In this document: in pieces, positions 56,815-64,000 of the stretch
How the letters are laid out: each line of letters opens with the position of its first letter
Position numbering within the stretch: the first letter of the stretch is position 1
Source: Streptomyces meridianus
Lineage (GTDB): Bacteria; Actinomycetota; Actinomycetes; Streptomycetales; Streptomycetaceae
Length of the DNA stretch: 64,000 nt
Direction of reading: 5' to 3'
Assembly: GCF_023703325.1 (NCBI RefSeq)
Contig: NZ_JAMQGM010000030.1
Coordinates: 1-64,000, forward strand
The notes under the pieces: generated by a model
The model's database searches: none
The model's input: the letters and a program-made list of their open reading frames with translations, nothing else
Told to the model about the DNA's origin: nothing
Position numbers and translations under genes: made by a program

Positions 56815-57420
56815 ATGGCTGGACCCCAGCGCCGCGGAAGCGGTGCCGGTGGCGGCGAGCGGCGGGACCGGAAGGACCGGCGGGACGGCGGCGCAGCTGC
56901 CGAGAAGACCGCTTACGTCGAGCGTGTTGTCGCCATCAACCGCGTCGCCAAGGTTGTGAAGGGTGGTCGTCGCTTCAGCTTCACCGCGCTGGTCGTGGTG
57001 GGCGACGGTGACGGCACCGTGGGTGTCGGATACGGCAAGGCCAAGGAGGTGCCGGCCGCCATCGCCAAGGGCGTTGAGGAGGCCAAGAAGCACTTCTTCA
57101 AGGTCCCCCGGATCCAGGGCACCATTCCGCACCCGATCCAGGGCGAGAAGGCTGCGGGCGTCGTCCTGCTCAAGCCGGCTTCCCCCGGTACCGGTGTGAT
57201 CGCGGGTGGCCCGGTGCGCGCCGTTCTGGAGTGCGCGGGCATCCACGACGTCCTGAGCAAGTCGCTCGGTTCGTCGAACCCGATCAACATCGTGCACGCC
57301 ACGGTGGCCGCGCTCCAGGGGCTGCAGCGCCCCGAGGAGATCGCCGCCCGTCGTGGTCTGCCGCTCGAGGACGTCGCCCCCGCTGCTCTGCTGCGGGCGC
57401 GTGCCGGGGCGGGTGTCTGA
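56815..57420 (+). CDS. rpsE: 30S ribosomal protein S5
   Basis: 201 residues. An Arg/Gly/Asp-rich N-terminal extension (about 35 residues) precedes VERVVAINRVAKVVKGGRRF, and GTGVIAGGPVRAVLE is the central block. Acts in decoding fidelity and the mRNA entry site. ATGA-type junction with rpmD. Confidence 0.97.
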   Translation: MAGPQRRGSGAGGGERRDRKDRRDGGAAAEKTAYVERVVAINRVAKVVKGGRRFSFTALVVVGDGDGTVGVGYGKAKEVPAAIAKGVEEAKKHFFKVPRIQGTIPHPIQGEKAAGVVLLKPASPGTGVIAGGPVRAVLECAGIHDVLSKSLGSSNPINIVHATVAALQGLQRPEEIAARRGLPLEDVAPAALLRARAGAGV

Positions 57421-57602
57421 TGACCCGTCTCAAGATCACGCAGACGAAGTCGTACATCGGCAGCAAGCAGAACCACCGCGACACGCTGCGTTCGCTCGGG
57501 CTGAAGCGCCTGCACGACGTGGTTGTCAAGGAGGACCGTCCCGAGATCCGCGGCATGGCCCAGACCGTGCGGCACCTCGTCACGGTCGAGGAGGTCGACT
57601 GA
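57420..57602 (+). CDS. rpmD: 50S ribosomal protein L30
   Basis: 60 residues (MTRLKITQTKSYIGSKQNHR; LGLKRLHDVVVKED). ATG overlaps the rpsE stop. Confidence 0.95.
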   Translation: MTRLKITQTKSYIGSKQNHRDTLRSLGLKRLHDVVVKEDRPEIRGMAQTVRHLVTVEEVD

Positions 57603-57603
57603 C

Positions 57604-58059
57604 ATGGCGGAGCAGAACCCGCTGAAGGTCCACAACCTCCGGCCCGCCCCGGGCGCCAAGACCGCCAAGACCCGTGTGGGTCGTGGTGAGGCGTCCAAGG
57701 GTAAGACCGCAGGTCGTGGCACCAAGGGCACCAAGGCCCGTTACCAGGTTCCGGAGCGCTTCGAGGGTGGGCAGATGCCCCTCCACATGCGGCTCCCGAA
57801 GCTCAAGGGCTTCAAGAACCCGTTCCGTACCGAGTTCCAGGTCGTGAACCTGGACAAGCTGGCCGCGCTCTACCCGCAGGGTGGCGAGGTCACGGTGGCC
57901 GACCTGGTCGCCAAGGGTGCGGTTCGCAAGAACCAGCTCGTCAAGGTTCTCGGTACCGGCGAGATCTCCGTGGCGCTGCAGGTGACGGTCGACGCCGTCT
58001 CCGGCTCCGCCAAGGAGAAGATCACCGCCGCCGGCGGCACCGTCACCGAGCTCGTCTGA
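57604..58059 (+). CDS. rplO: 50S ribosomal protein L15
   Basis: 151 residues (MAEQNPLKVHNLRPAPGAKT; RVGRGEASKGKTAGRGTKGT). Late assembly protein. ATG one base after the rpmD stop. A terminator follows. Confidence 0.97.
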   Translation: MAEQNPLKVHNLRPAPGAKTAKTRVGRGEASKGKTAGRGTKGTKARYQVPERFEGGQMPLHMRLPKLKGFKNPFRTEFQVVNLDKLAALYPQGGEVTVADLVAKGAVRKNQLVKVLGTGEISVALQVTVDAVSGSAKEKITAAGGTVTELV

Positions 58060-58077
58060 GATCGTTGATTGCGGTCT

Positions 58078-58109
58078 ACCGGGGATGTCCCTCACGGGGC
58101 ATCCCCGGT
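58078..58109 (+). terminator. 14-bp hairpin after rplO
   Basis: ACCGGGGATGTCCC and GGGGCATCCCCGGT with TCAC loop (one T-G pair), 19 bases past rplO. It splits the ribosomal protein genes from secY. Confidence 0.75.
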
Positions 58110-58162
58110 TGGTCGTTCCACGGGCGCACGGCCCCGGGTATCGTGGCGTCCACTGTTAACTT

Positions 58163-58189
58163 CCGCGCGGTGTGTGCTGCGCGGTTTTT
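58163..58189 (+). terminator. U-tailed hairpin (attenuator-like) in the secY leader
   Basis: CCGCGC and GCGCGG arms with a 10-base loop, followed directly by TTTTT. A classic intrinsic terminator form, rare in streptomycetes, 71 bases ahead of the secY start. Confidence 0.6.
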
Positions 58190-58259
58190 GGCTGTATGAA
58201 TTCGTCGAACCTCAACACCGTCACCTCTCGCGATTGAAGCGAGGGGCGCAGGAGGCACC

Positions 58260-59576
58260 GTGCTCACCGCGTTCGCCCGGGCGTTCAAGACGCCTGACCT
58301 GCGCAAGAAGCTGCTGTTCACGTTGGGCATCATCGTGCTTTTCCGGCTCGGGGCCCACATCCCCGTACCCGGTGTCAGCTTCCCCAACGTCAACTACTGC
58401 ATGAAGCAGGCCACCCAGGGTGGCAGCGGGCTCTTCGGCCTCGTCAACATGTTCAGCGGTGGCGCACTGCTGAATCTGACGATCTTCGCGCTCGGAATCA
58501 TGCCGTACATCACGGCGAGCATCATCCTCCAGCTCCTGACGGTGGTGATCCCGCGCCTGGAGGCACTCAAGAAGGAGGGACAGGCGGGTACTGCGAAGAT
58601 CACGCAGTACACCCGCTACCTGACCGTCGCGCTGGCCATTCTGCAGGGCACCGGTCTGGTGGCCACGGCCCGCAGCGGCAGTCTCTTCCCGCAGTGCGAC
58701 AAGGCTTCGCAGATCATCCCCGACACCTCGATCTTCACGACCGTCGTCATGGTCGTCTGCATGACCGCCGGCACCGCGCTGATCATGTGGCTCGGTGAGC
58801 TGGTGACCGACCGCGGCATCGGCAACGGCATGTCGATCCTCATGTTCGTCTCGATCGCGGCGGGTTTCCCGGCCGCTCTGTGGCAGATCAAGACCCAGGG
58901 CAAGATCGCCGACGGCTGGGTGAATTTCGGCGCCGTCATCCTGCTGGGGCTGGGCATGGTCGCCCTGGTGGTCTTCGTCGAGCAGGCCCAGCGGCGCATC
59001 CCGGTGCAGTACGCCAAGCGAATGATCGGCCGGCGTTCGTACGGCGGGACCTCGACCTACATCCCGCTCAAGGTGAACCAGGCCGGTGTGATTCCGGTCA
59101 TCTTCGCGTCGTCGCTCCTCTACATCCCCGCATTGATCGTTCAGTTCAGCGGGTCCAAGGCGGGCTGGGCAAACTGGATTTCCCAGACGTTCGTCAAGGG
59201 CGACCACCCGATTTACATCGTTACGTACTTCCTCCTGATCGTGTTCTTCGCGTTCTTCTACGTGGCCATCACGTTCAACCCCGAAGAAGTCGCGGACAAC
59301 ATGAAGAAGTATGGTGGCTTCATCCCGGGCATCCGGGCTGGTCGTCCCACCGCTGAATACCTGAGCTACGTGCTGAACAGGATCACGTGGCCGGGATCGC
59401 TGTACCTGGGCTTGATCGCTCTGGTGCCAACGGTGGCGCTGGTGGCTTTCCAGGCGAACCAGAACTTCCCGTTCGGCGGGACGAGCATCCTCATCATCGT
59501 GGGTGTGGGTCTGGAAACCGTGAAGCAGATCGAGAGCCAGCTGCAGCAGCGCAACTACGAAGGGTTCCTCCGCTGA
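58260..59576 (+). CDS. secY: preprotein translocase subunit SecY
   Basis: 438 residues with ten membrane helices. Conserved blocks: PDLRKKLLFTLGIIVLFRLG, ALGIMPYITASIILQLL, RGIGNGMSILMFV, PLKVNQAGVIPVIFASSLL and GGFIPGIRAGRPTAEYL. Central channel of the Sec system, partner of SecE. GTG start follows AGGAGGCACC. TGATG junction with adk. Confidence 0.97.
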   Translation: MLTAFARAFKTPDLRKKLLFTLGIIVLFRLGAHIPVPGVSFPNVNYCMKQATQGGSGLFGLVNMFSGGALLNLTIFALGIMPYITASIILQLLTVVIPRLEALKKEGQAGTAKITQYTRYLTVALAILQGTGLVATARSGSLFPQCDKASQIIPDTSIFTTVVMVVCMTAGTALIMWLGELVTDRGIGNGMSILMFVSIAAGFPAALWQIKTQGKIADGWVNFGAVILLGLGMVALVVFVEQAQRRIPVQYAKRMIGRRSYGGTSTYIPLKVNQAGVIPVIFASSLLYIPALIVQFSGSKAGWANWISQTFVKGDHPIYIVTYFLLIVFFAFFYVAITFNPEEVADNMKKYGGFIPGIRAGRPTAEYLSYVLNRITWPGSLYLGLIALVPTVALVAFQANQNFPFGGTSILIIVGVGLETVKQIESQLQQRNYEGFLR

Positions 59577-60232
59577 TGCGAATCGTCCTCGTCGGGCCGC
59601 CTGGCGCGGGCAAGGGTACGCAGGCCCAGTACCTTGCCAAGAACCTGTCCATTCCCCACATCTCCACGGGCGACCTGTTCCGTGCCAACATCAGCCAGGG
59701 CACCCCGCTCGGCCAGAAGGCACAGGAGTACATGAAGGCCGGCCAGCTGGTGCCCGACGAGGTCACCATCGGGATGGCGAAGGACCGGTTGGACCAGCCG
59801 GACGCGGCCGAGGGATTCCTTCTGGACGGCTTCCCGCGCAATCTGAACCAGGCCGAGGTCCTGGACCGGCTCCTCGAGGGGGACAGCCGGAAGATCGACG
59901 CGGTGCTCGACCTGGAGATCCCGGAGGACGAGGTCGTCAAGCGTATCGCGGGCCGCCGGACCTGCCGGACGGACAGCAGTCACACGTTCCACGTGGTCTA
60001 CAGTCCGCCGAAGGCGGAGGGTGTCTGCGACGTGTGCGGCGGTGAGCTGTACCAGCGCGAGGACGACAGCGAGGACACGGTGCGCAACCGCCTCGAGGTC
60101 TATCACCGTGAGACCGAGCCGATCATCGACTACTACAAGGTCCAGGGCCTCGTGGTCACGATCCCGGCCCTCGGCAAGGTCGCCGAGGTGACTCAGCGGG
60201 CCATGGAAGCGCTGCGTCAGAAGACCACCTGA
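59576..60232 (+). CDS. adk: adenylate kinase
   Basis: 218 residues. P-loop GPPGAGKGTQ near the N-terminus, ISTGDLFRANI, FLLDGFPRNLNQ, and a long LID with Cys, His and a later CDVC, which may bind zinc in part. Balances AMP, ADP and ATP. ATG shares bases with the secY stop; the larger frame is rejected. Confidence 0.97.
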   Translation: MRIVLVGPPGAGKGTQAQYLAKNLSIPHISTGDLFRANISQGTPLGQKAQEYMKAGQLVPDEVTIGMAKDRLDQPDAAEGFLLDGFPRNLNQAEVLDRLLEGDSRKIDAVLDLEIPEDEVVKRIAGRRTCRTDSSHTFHVVYSPPKAEGVCDVCGGELYQREDDSEDTVRNRLEVYHRETEPIIDYYKVQGLVVTIPALGKVAEVTQRAMEALRQKTT

Positions 60233-60246
60233 TCGAACGCTTGTAC

Positions 60247-60284
60247 GTACGGCCGCGGTGCCCCGGAGGGCGTCGCGGCCGTAC
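60247..60284 (+). terminator. 11-bp hairpin after adk
   Basis: GTACGGCCGCG and its complement, 16-base loop, followed by TGTTGTGTTTG. Placed between adk and map. Confidence 0.7.
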
Positions 60285-60334
60285 TGTTGTGTTTGCCCCC
60301 CGAACGACGGACGACAGAAGGCTGAAGGCACCCG

Positions 60335-61171
60335 ATGGTGGAGATCAAGACCCCGGAACAGATCGCGAAGATGCGTGAGGCCGGGCTGGTCGTGGCGCGG
60401 ATCCACGAGGCGTGCCGTGCGGCCGCGGTTCCCGGGGCGACCACCAAGGACCTGGACGACGTGGCTCGGAAGGTGCTCGCCGAAAACGGCGCCACCTCGA
60501 ACTTCCTGGGGTACGGCGGGTTTCCTGCGACCATCTGCACGTCGGTGAACGACGTGGTGGTGCACGGCATCCCGGACGAGGGGACGGTTCTCGCGGACGG
60601 CGACATCATCTCCGTCGACGCGGGAGCGATCATCGACGGCTGGCACGGCGACGCGGCCGTCACCCTCTTCGTCGGCAGTGGTCACGCCCCGGAGCTTCAC
60701 GAGCTGAGTCGGGTGACCGAGGAGTCCATGTGGGCCGGGATCGCGGCCGTGAAGCAGGGCAACCGGCTGGTGGACGTCTCCAAGGCGATCGAGGGCTACA
60801 TCAAGCGTCAGCCGCGTCCGGCGACCGGCAAGTTCGGGATCATCGAGGACTACGGAGGCCACGGCATCGGCTCCGAGATGCACATGGACCCGCACCTGCT
60901 GAACTACGTCGACCGTCGTCGCGGTCGCGGCCCCCGTCTGGTGCCCGGGTTCTGCCTGGCCATCGAGCCGATGGTGAGTCTCGGCACCCGCCGTACCCAC
61001 GTCCTCGAGGACGACTGGACGGTGAAGACGAACGACGGCACGTGGAGCAGTCACTGGGAGCACACGGTTGCGCTGACCGAGGAAGGTCCGCTGGTCCTGA
61101 CCGCCTTCGACGGCGGCAAGGCGAAGCTGGCCGAATTCGGGATCGCGACCGCACCGGATCCCACCGCTTAA
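60335..61171 (+). CDS. map: type I methionine aminopeptidase
   Basis: 278 residues. Metal ligands are visible in SVDAGAIIDGWHGDAAVT (two Asp), GGHGIGSEMHMDP (His) and CLAIEPMVSLGT plus a late Glu. His in VVHGIPD is the catalytic histidine. Removes N-terminal Met from new proteins at the ribosome. ATG follows GAAGGCTGAAGG. Confidence 0.97.
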   Translation: MVEIKTPEQIAKMREAGLVVARIHEACRAAAVPGATTKDLDDVARKVLAENGATSNFLGYGGFPATICTSVNDVVVHGIPDEGTVLADGDIISVDAGAIIDGWHGDAAVTLFVGSGHAPELHELSRVTEESMWAGIAAVKQGNRLVDVSKAIEGYIKRQPRPATGKFGIIEDYGGHGIGSEMHMDPHLLNYVDRRRGRGPRLVPGFCLAIEPMVSLGTRRTHVLEDDWTVKTNDGTWSSHWEHTVALTEEGPLVLTAFDGGKAKLAEFGIATAPDPTA

Positions 61172-61222
61172 TGATCTCTGTCGCCGGGCAGTATCGGGGC
61201 ATCGCGGATCGGCGGGTGCCGA

Positions 61223-61252
61223 TTCGTCTTTCCGTGTGCGGTGCCGTAGACT
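61223..61252 (+). promoter_or_regulatory. candidate promoter of infA and the alpha operon
   Basis: TTCGTC, 18-base spacer, TAGACT, 81 bases before infA. Confidence 0.45.
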
Positions 61253-61332
61253 GACGCGTCGGTCCTCGTGTGCCTTCGTGCGCCCGGGGATCGTCCCAGG
61301 TAGCCGAATCCGGAAGGCGAAGCGCTCACGAC

Positions 61333-61554
61333 ATGGCCAAAAAACAAGGGGCCATCGAAATCGAGGGCACCGTTATCGAGTCTCTGCCGAACGCGATGTT
61401 CAAGGTGGAGCTCCAGAACGGGCACAAAGTCCTCGCGCACATCAGCGGCAAGATGCGGATGCACTACATCCGTATCCTTCCCGACGACCGGGTCGTAGTG
61501 GAGCTCTCTCCGTACGACCTGACGCGCGGACGGATCGTCTACCGCTACAAGTAG
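61333..61554 (+). CDS. infA: translation initiation factor IF-1
   Basis: 73 residues, S1/OB fold: MAKKQGAIEIEGTVIESLPN, FKVELQNGHKVLAHISGKMR, ending DLTRGRIVYRYK. Blocks the A site during initiation. The longer upstream frame is leader. Confidence 0.97.
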   Translation: MAKKQGAIEIEGTVIESLPNAMFKVELQNGHKVLAHISGKMRMHYIRILPDDRVVVELSPYDLTRGRIVYRYK

Positions 61555-61611
61555 ATCTTGTCGTCACCCCTTCTGCGGGTGCCGGCACTGACCCGGAGAA
61601 CCTCACATCCC

Positions 61612-61725
61612 ATGAAGGTCAAGCCGAGCGTCAAGAAGATCTGCGACAAGTGCAAGGTGATCCGCCGTCACGGCCGGGTCATGGTCATCTGCGACAACCT
61701 GCGCCACAAGCAGCGCCAGGGCTGA
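61612..61725 (+). CDS. rpmJ: 50S ribosomal protein L36
   Basis: 37 residues: MKVKPSVKKICDKCKVIRRH then GRVMVICDNLRHKQRQG. Keeps Cys/Cys/Cys/His, the zinc-binding form. Too short for usual gene-length cut-offs but unmistakable. Between infA and rpsM, as expected. Confidence 0.96.
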   Translation: MKVKPSVKKICDKCKVIRRHGRVMVICDNLRHKQRQG

Positions 61726-61902
61726 CGTACGACCCGCACCTCGCAGTACTTCGCGCGACGCACAGCAACAACGTAAATACGCAGTCACCCGCCCCGTGTC
61801 ACGCGGGGTCGACACCCTCGGTGGAGGCCGGGGACCCGGAAATGCGAACTGTCCGGGAACGGTGCTGTGGAAGACCTCCGCTAGCCATCAGGAGCCACAT
61901 CA

Positions 61903-62283
61903 ATGGCACGCCTCTCAGGCGTTGATCTCCCGCGCGACAAGCGCGTCGAGGTCGCCCTCACCTACGTCTTCGGCATTGGTCGCACCCGTGCCCAGGAGAC
62001 CCTGAAGAACACCGGCGTGAACCCGGACACCCGCGTTCGCGACCTGGCCGAAGAGGACCTCGTCAAGATCCGCGAGTACGTGGACGCCAACCTCCAGACC
62101 GAGGGCGACCTCCGCCGCGAGATCCAGGCCGACATCCGTCGCAAGGTCGAGATCGGCTGCTACCAGGGTCTGCGTCACCGCCGTGGCCTGCCCGTCCACG
62201 GTCAGCGCACCAGCACCAACGCCCGCACCCGCAAGGGCCCGCGTCGCGCGATCGCCGGCAAGAAGAAGCCGGGCAAGAAGTAG
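61903..62283 (+). CDS. rpsM: 30S ribosomal protein S13
   Basis: 126 residues (MARLSGVDLPRDKRVEVALT; GIGRTRAQETLKNTG; RHRRGLPVHGQRTSTNARTR). Contacts both subunits at the head. First of rpsM-rpsK-rpsD-rpoA. Confidence 0.97.
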   Translation: MARLSGVDLPRDKRVEVALTYVFGIGRTRAQETLKNTGVNPDTRVRDLAEEDLVKIREYVDANLQTEGDLRREIQADIRRKVEIGCYQGLRHRRGLPVHGQRTSTNARTRKGPRRAIAGKKKPGKK

Positions 62284-62380
62284 TCCTCACCGGACGCACT
62301 GCGGAGTCCGGGGTTGCCCCGGTTCCGCGCACCCGCGGTCCGAGCAGTAGGACCGACCACCTCCACGGGAGTTTCCAAGA

Positions 62381-62785
62381 ATGCCTCCGAAGAGCCGTGC
62401 GGCCGGCACCAAGAAGGTGCGCCGCAAGGAAAAGAAGAACGTCGCCCACGGGCACGCTCACATCAAGAGCACGTTCAACAACACCATCGTTTCGATCACC
62501 GACCCCACCGGCAACGTGATCTCCTGGGCCTCGGCCGGCCACGTCGGCTTCAAGGGCTCGCGCAAGTCGACCCCGTTCGCCGCGCAGATGGCTGCCGAGT
62601 CGGCCGCCCGTCGGGCGCAGGAGCACGGCATGCGCAAGGTGGACGTCTTCGTCAAGGGTCCCGGCTCCGGCCGTGAGACCGCGATCCGCTCCCTCCAGGC
62701 CACCGGCCTCGAAGTGGGTTCGATCCAGGACGTCACCCCCACTCCGCACAACGGATGCCGCCCGCCCAAGCGCCGCCGCGTCTGA
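62381..62785 (+). CDS. rpsK: 30S ribosomal protein S11
   Basis: 134 residues (KNVAHGHAHIKSTFNNTIVS; GPGSGRETAIRSLQATGLEV; PHNGCRPPKRRRV). Platform protein, part of the E-site mRNA path. Confidence 0.97.
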   Translation: MPPKSRAAGTKKVRRKEKKNVAHGHAHIKSTFNNTIVSITDPTGNVISWASAGHVGFKGSRKSTPFAAQMAAESAARRAQEHGMRKVDVFVKGPGSGRETAIRSLQATGLEVGSIQDVTPTPHNGCRPPKRRRV

Positions 62786-62810
62786 TCGACTGAAGTAGGA
62801 GAAAAAGACA

Positions 62811-63437
62811 ATGGCGCGTTACACCGGGGCCGACTGCAAGCGTTGCCGTCGGGAGAAGCAGAAGCTCTTCCTCAAGGGGAGCAAGTGCGAGAGCGCGAAG
62901 TGCCCGATCGAGATCCGTCCTTACCCCCCGGGTGAGCACGGTCGCGGGCGCACCAAGGACAGCGAGTACCTGCTGCAGAAGCGCGAGAAGCAGAAGTGCG
63001 CGCGCATCTACGGCGTCCTTGAGAAGCAGTTCCGTGGCTACTACGACGAGGCCAACCGCAAGCAGGGCAAGACCGGCGAGAACCTGCTGCGCATCCTCGA
63101 GACCCGCCTCGACAACGTGGTCTACCGTGCGGGCTTCGCCAAGTCCCGCGACCACGCCCGTCAGCTGGTCAAGCACGGCCACATCAACCTCAACGGCCGC
63201 AAGACCGACATCCCGTCGGCCCGCGTGTCGGCGAACGACATCATCGAGGTTCGCAAGTCCTCACAGGAGATGACCCCCTTCGTGGTCGCTCGTGCGGAGG
63301 CCGGCGAGCGCACCGTCCCGGCGTGGCTCGAGGCCATCCCGGCGAAGATGCGCATCCTCGTGCACAGCCTGCCGGAGCGCCAGGTGATCGACACCCAGGT
63401 GCAGGAGCAGCTGATCGTCGAGCTCTACTCCAAGTAG
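62811..63437 (+). CDS. rpsD: 30S ribosomal protein S4
   Basis: 208 residues. N-terminal Cys-rich zinc region (CKRCRREKQKLFLKGSKC) and an S4 RNA-binding domain (RLDNVVYRAGFAKSRDHARQ). Primary 16S rRNA binder and, in E. coli, repressor of the alpha operon. ATG follows AGGAG. Confidence 0.97.
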   Translation: MARYTGADCKRCRREKQKLFLKGSKCESAKCPIEIRPYPPGEHGRGRTKDSEYLLQKREKQKCARIYGVLEKQFRGYYDEANRKQGKTGENLLRILETRLDNVVYRAGFAKSRDHARQLVKHGHINLNGRKTDIPSARVSANDIIEVRKSSQEMTPFVVARAEAGERTVPAWLEAIPAKMRILVHSLPERQVIDTQVQEQLIVELYSK

Positions 63438-63446
63438 TGGCTCGCC

Positions 63447-63490
63447 GGTACGGGCGGTACGGTCCCCGTCGGGGACGTACCGCCCGTACC
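63447..63490 (+). terminator. hairpin between rpsD and rpoA
   Basis: 14-base arms GGTACGGGCGGTAC and GTACCGCCCGTACC with an inner GTCCCC / GGGGAC pairing. It may reduce or separate rpoA transcription; no T-run follows. Confidence 0.6.
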
Positions 63491-63571
63491 ATTGCGTAGT
63501 AACGCACCGGGCCGCCGCCCGGTGGGGCTCGGCATCAAATAGTGGGTGCCGATGACTGGAGGTAGTTCCCC

Positions 63572-64000
63572 ATGCTGATCGCTCAGCGCCCTTCGCTGAC
63601 CGAAGAGGTCGTCGACGAGTTCCGCTCCCGGTTCGTGATCGAGCCGCTGGAGCCGGGCTTCGGCTACACCCTCGGTAACTCGCTCCGGCGCACGCTCCTC
63701 TCCTCGATTCCCGGTGCCGCTGTGACGAGCATCCGGATCGACGGTGTCCTGCACGAGTTCACCACCGTGCCGGGTGTCAAGGAGGACGTCACCGACCTCA
63801 TCCTCAACATCAAGCAGCTGGTCGTCTCCTCGGAGCACGACGAGCCGGTCGTGATGTACCTGCGCAAGCAGGGTCCCGGCCTGGTCACCGCTGCCGACAT
63901 CGCCCCGCCGGCCGGTGTCGAGGTGCACAACCCCGATCTGGTCCTCGCCACCCTGAACGGCAAGGGCAAGCTGGAGATGGAGCTGACCGTCGAGCGCGGT
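63572..64000 (+). CDS. rpoA: DNA-directed RNA polymerase subunit alpha, 3' end outside window
   Basis: First 143 residues: MLIAQRPSLTEEVVDEFRSR, then GFGYTLGNSLRRTLLSSIPG, the dimerisation helix region of the N-terminal domain. ATG follows CTGGAGGTAG. The C-terminal DNA-binding domain lies past the window edge. Confidence 0.96.
   Translation, partial: MLIAQRPSLTEEVVDEFRSRFVIEPLEPGFGYTLGNSLRRTLLSSIPGAAVTSIRIDGVLHEFTTVPGVKEDVTDLILNIKQLVVSSEHDEPVVMYLRKQGPGLVTAADIAPPAGVEVHNPDLVLATLNGKGKLEMELTVERG

Overview
The window is a high-GC actinobacterial chromosome segment, almost certainly Streptomyces or a close relative. The evidence is the GC-rich third codon positions, frequent GTG starts, four-base stop/start overlaps, and the order nuo - htpX - tRNA-Tyr / tRNA-Thr - tRNA-Met - rpmG - murB - add - aspC - tRNA-Trp - secE - nusG - rplK - rplA - rplJ - rplL - rpoB - rpoC - rpsL - rpsG - fusA - tuf - rpsJ ... 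rpoA.

Layout. (1) 1-8.7 kb: a tightly overlapping respiratory complex I operon (nuoC partial, then H, I, J, K, L, M, N). No nuoE, F or G lies between nuoC and nuoH, so it looks like the second, NADH-module-less nuo cluster known in Streptomyces. (2) 8.9-10.8 kb: an HtpX-type membrane protease translationally coupled to a YccF-type membrane protein, then a convergent YajQ-type RNA-binding protein. (3) 10.9-21.3 kb: an accessory stretch between tRNA-Tyr and the tRNA-Thr/tRNA-Met pair. It holds a secreted M23 peptidase, a large SARP/NB-ARC/TPR regulator, a VOC protein, a three-gene non-homologous end-joining set (Ku, LigD-type polymerase, ATP-dependent ligase), a NAD(P)-binding protein and a catalytically doubtful amidohydrolase. 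(4) 21.4-26.7 kb: tRNA genes, rpmG, a HadA/HadB-like dehydratase pair, murB, adenosine deaminase and an aminotransferase. (5) 26.9-42.3 kb: tRNA-Trp, secE-nusG, a frameshifted secreted phosphodiester glycosidase gene lodged between nusG and rplK, rplK-rplA, a lipoprotein gene, rplJL with an L10-type leader, and rpoBC. (6) 42.4-47.7 kb: a small DUF1707/DUF4190-type membrane protein gene and the str operon. (7) 48.2-64 kb: the S10, spc and alpha ribosomal protein operons with secY, adk, map and infA, ending inside rpoA.

Most of the window is the transcription and translation core: RNA polymerase subunits, elongation factors, ribosomal proteins, IF1, NusG, the Sec translocon core, and first-step N-terminal processing by methionine aminopeptidase. 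No plainly new multi-gene system is visible. The observations most worth a second look are a nearly identical stem-loop in the leaders of both the rpsL and rpsJ operons, a U-tailed hairpin just ahead of secY, the frameshifted gene between nusG and rplK, the amidohydrolase that lacks expected catalytic residues, the apparently vacant tRNA-Tyr integration site, and the compact Ku-polymerase-ligase set.

All calls come from reading the sequence and translations by eye; no database search was run. Promoters and terminators are pattern calls.
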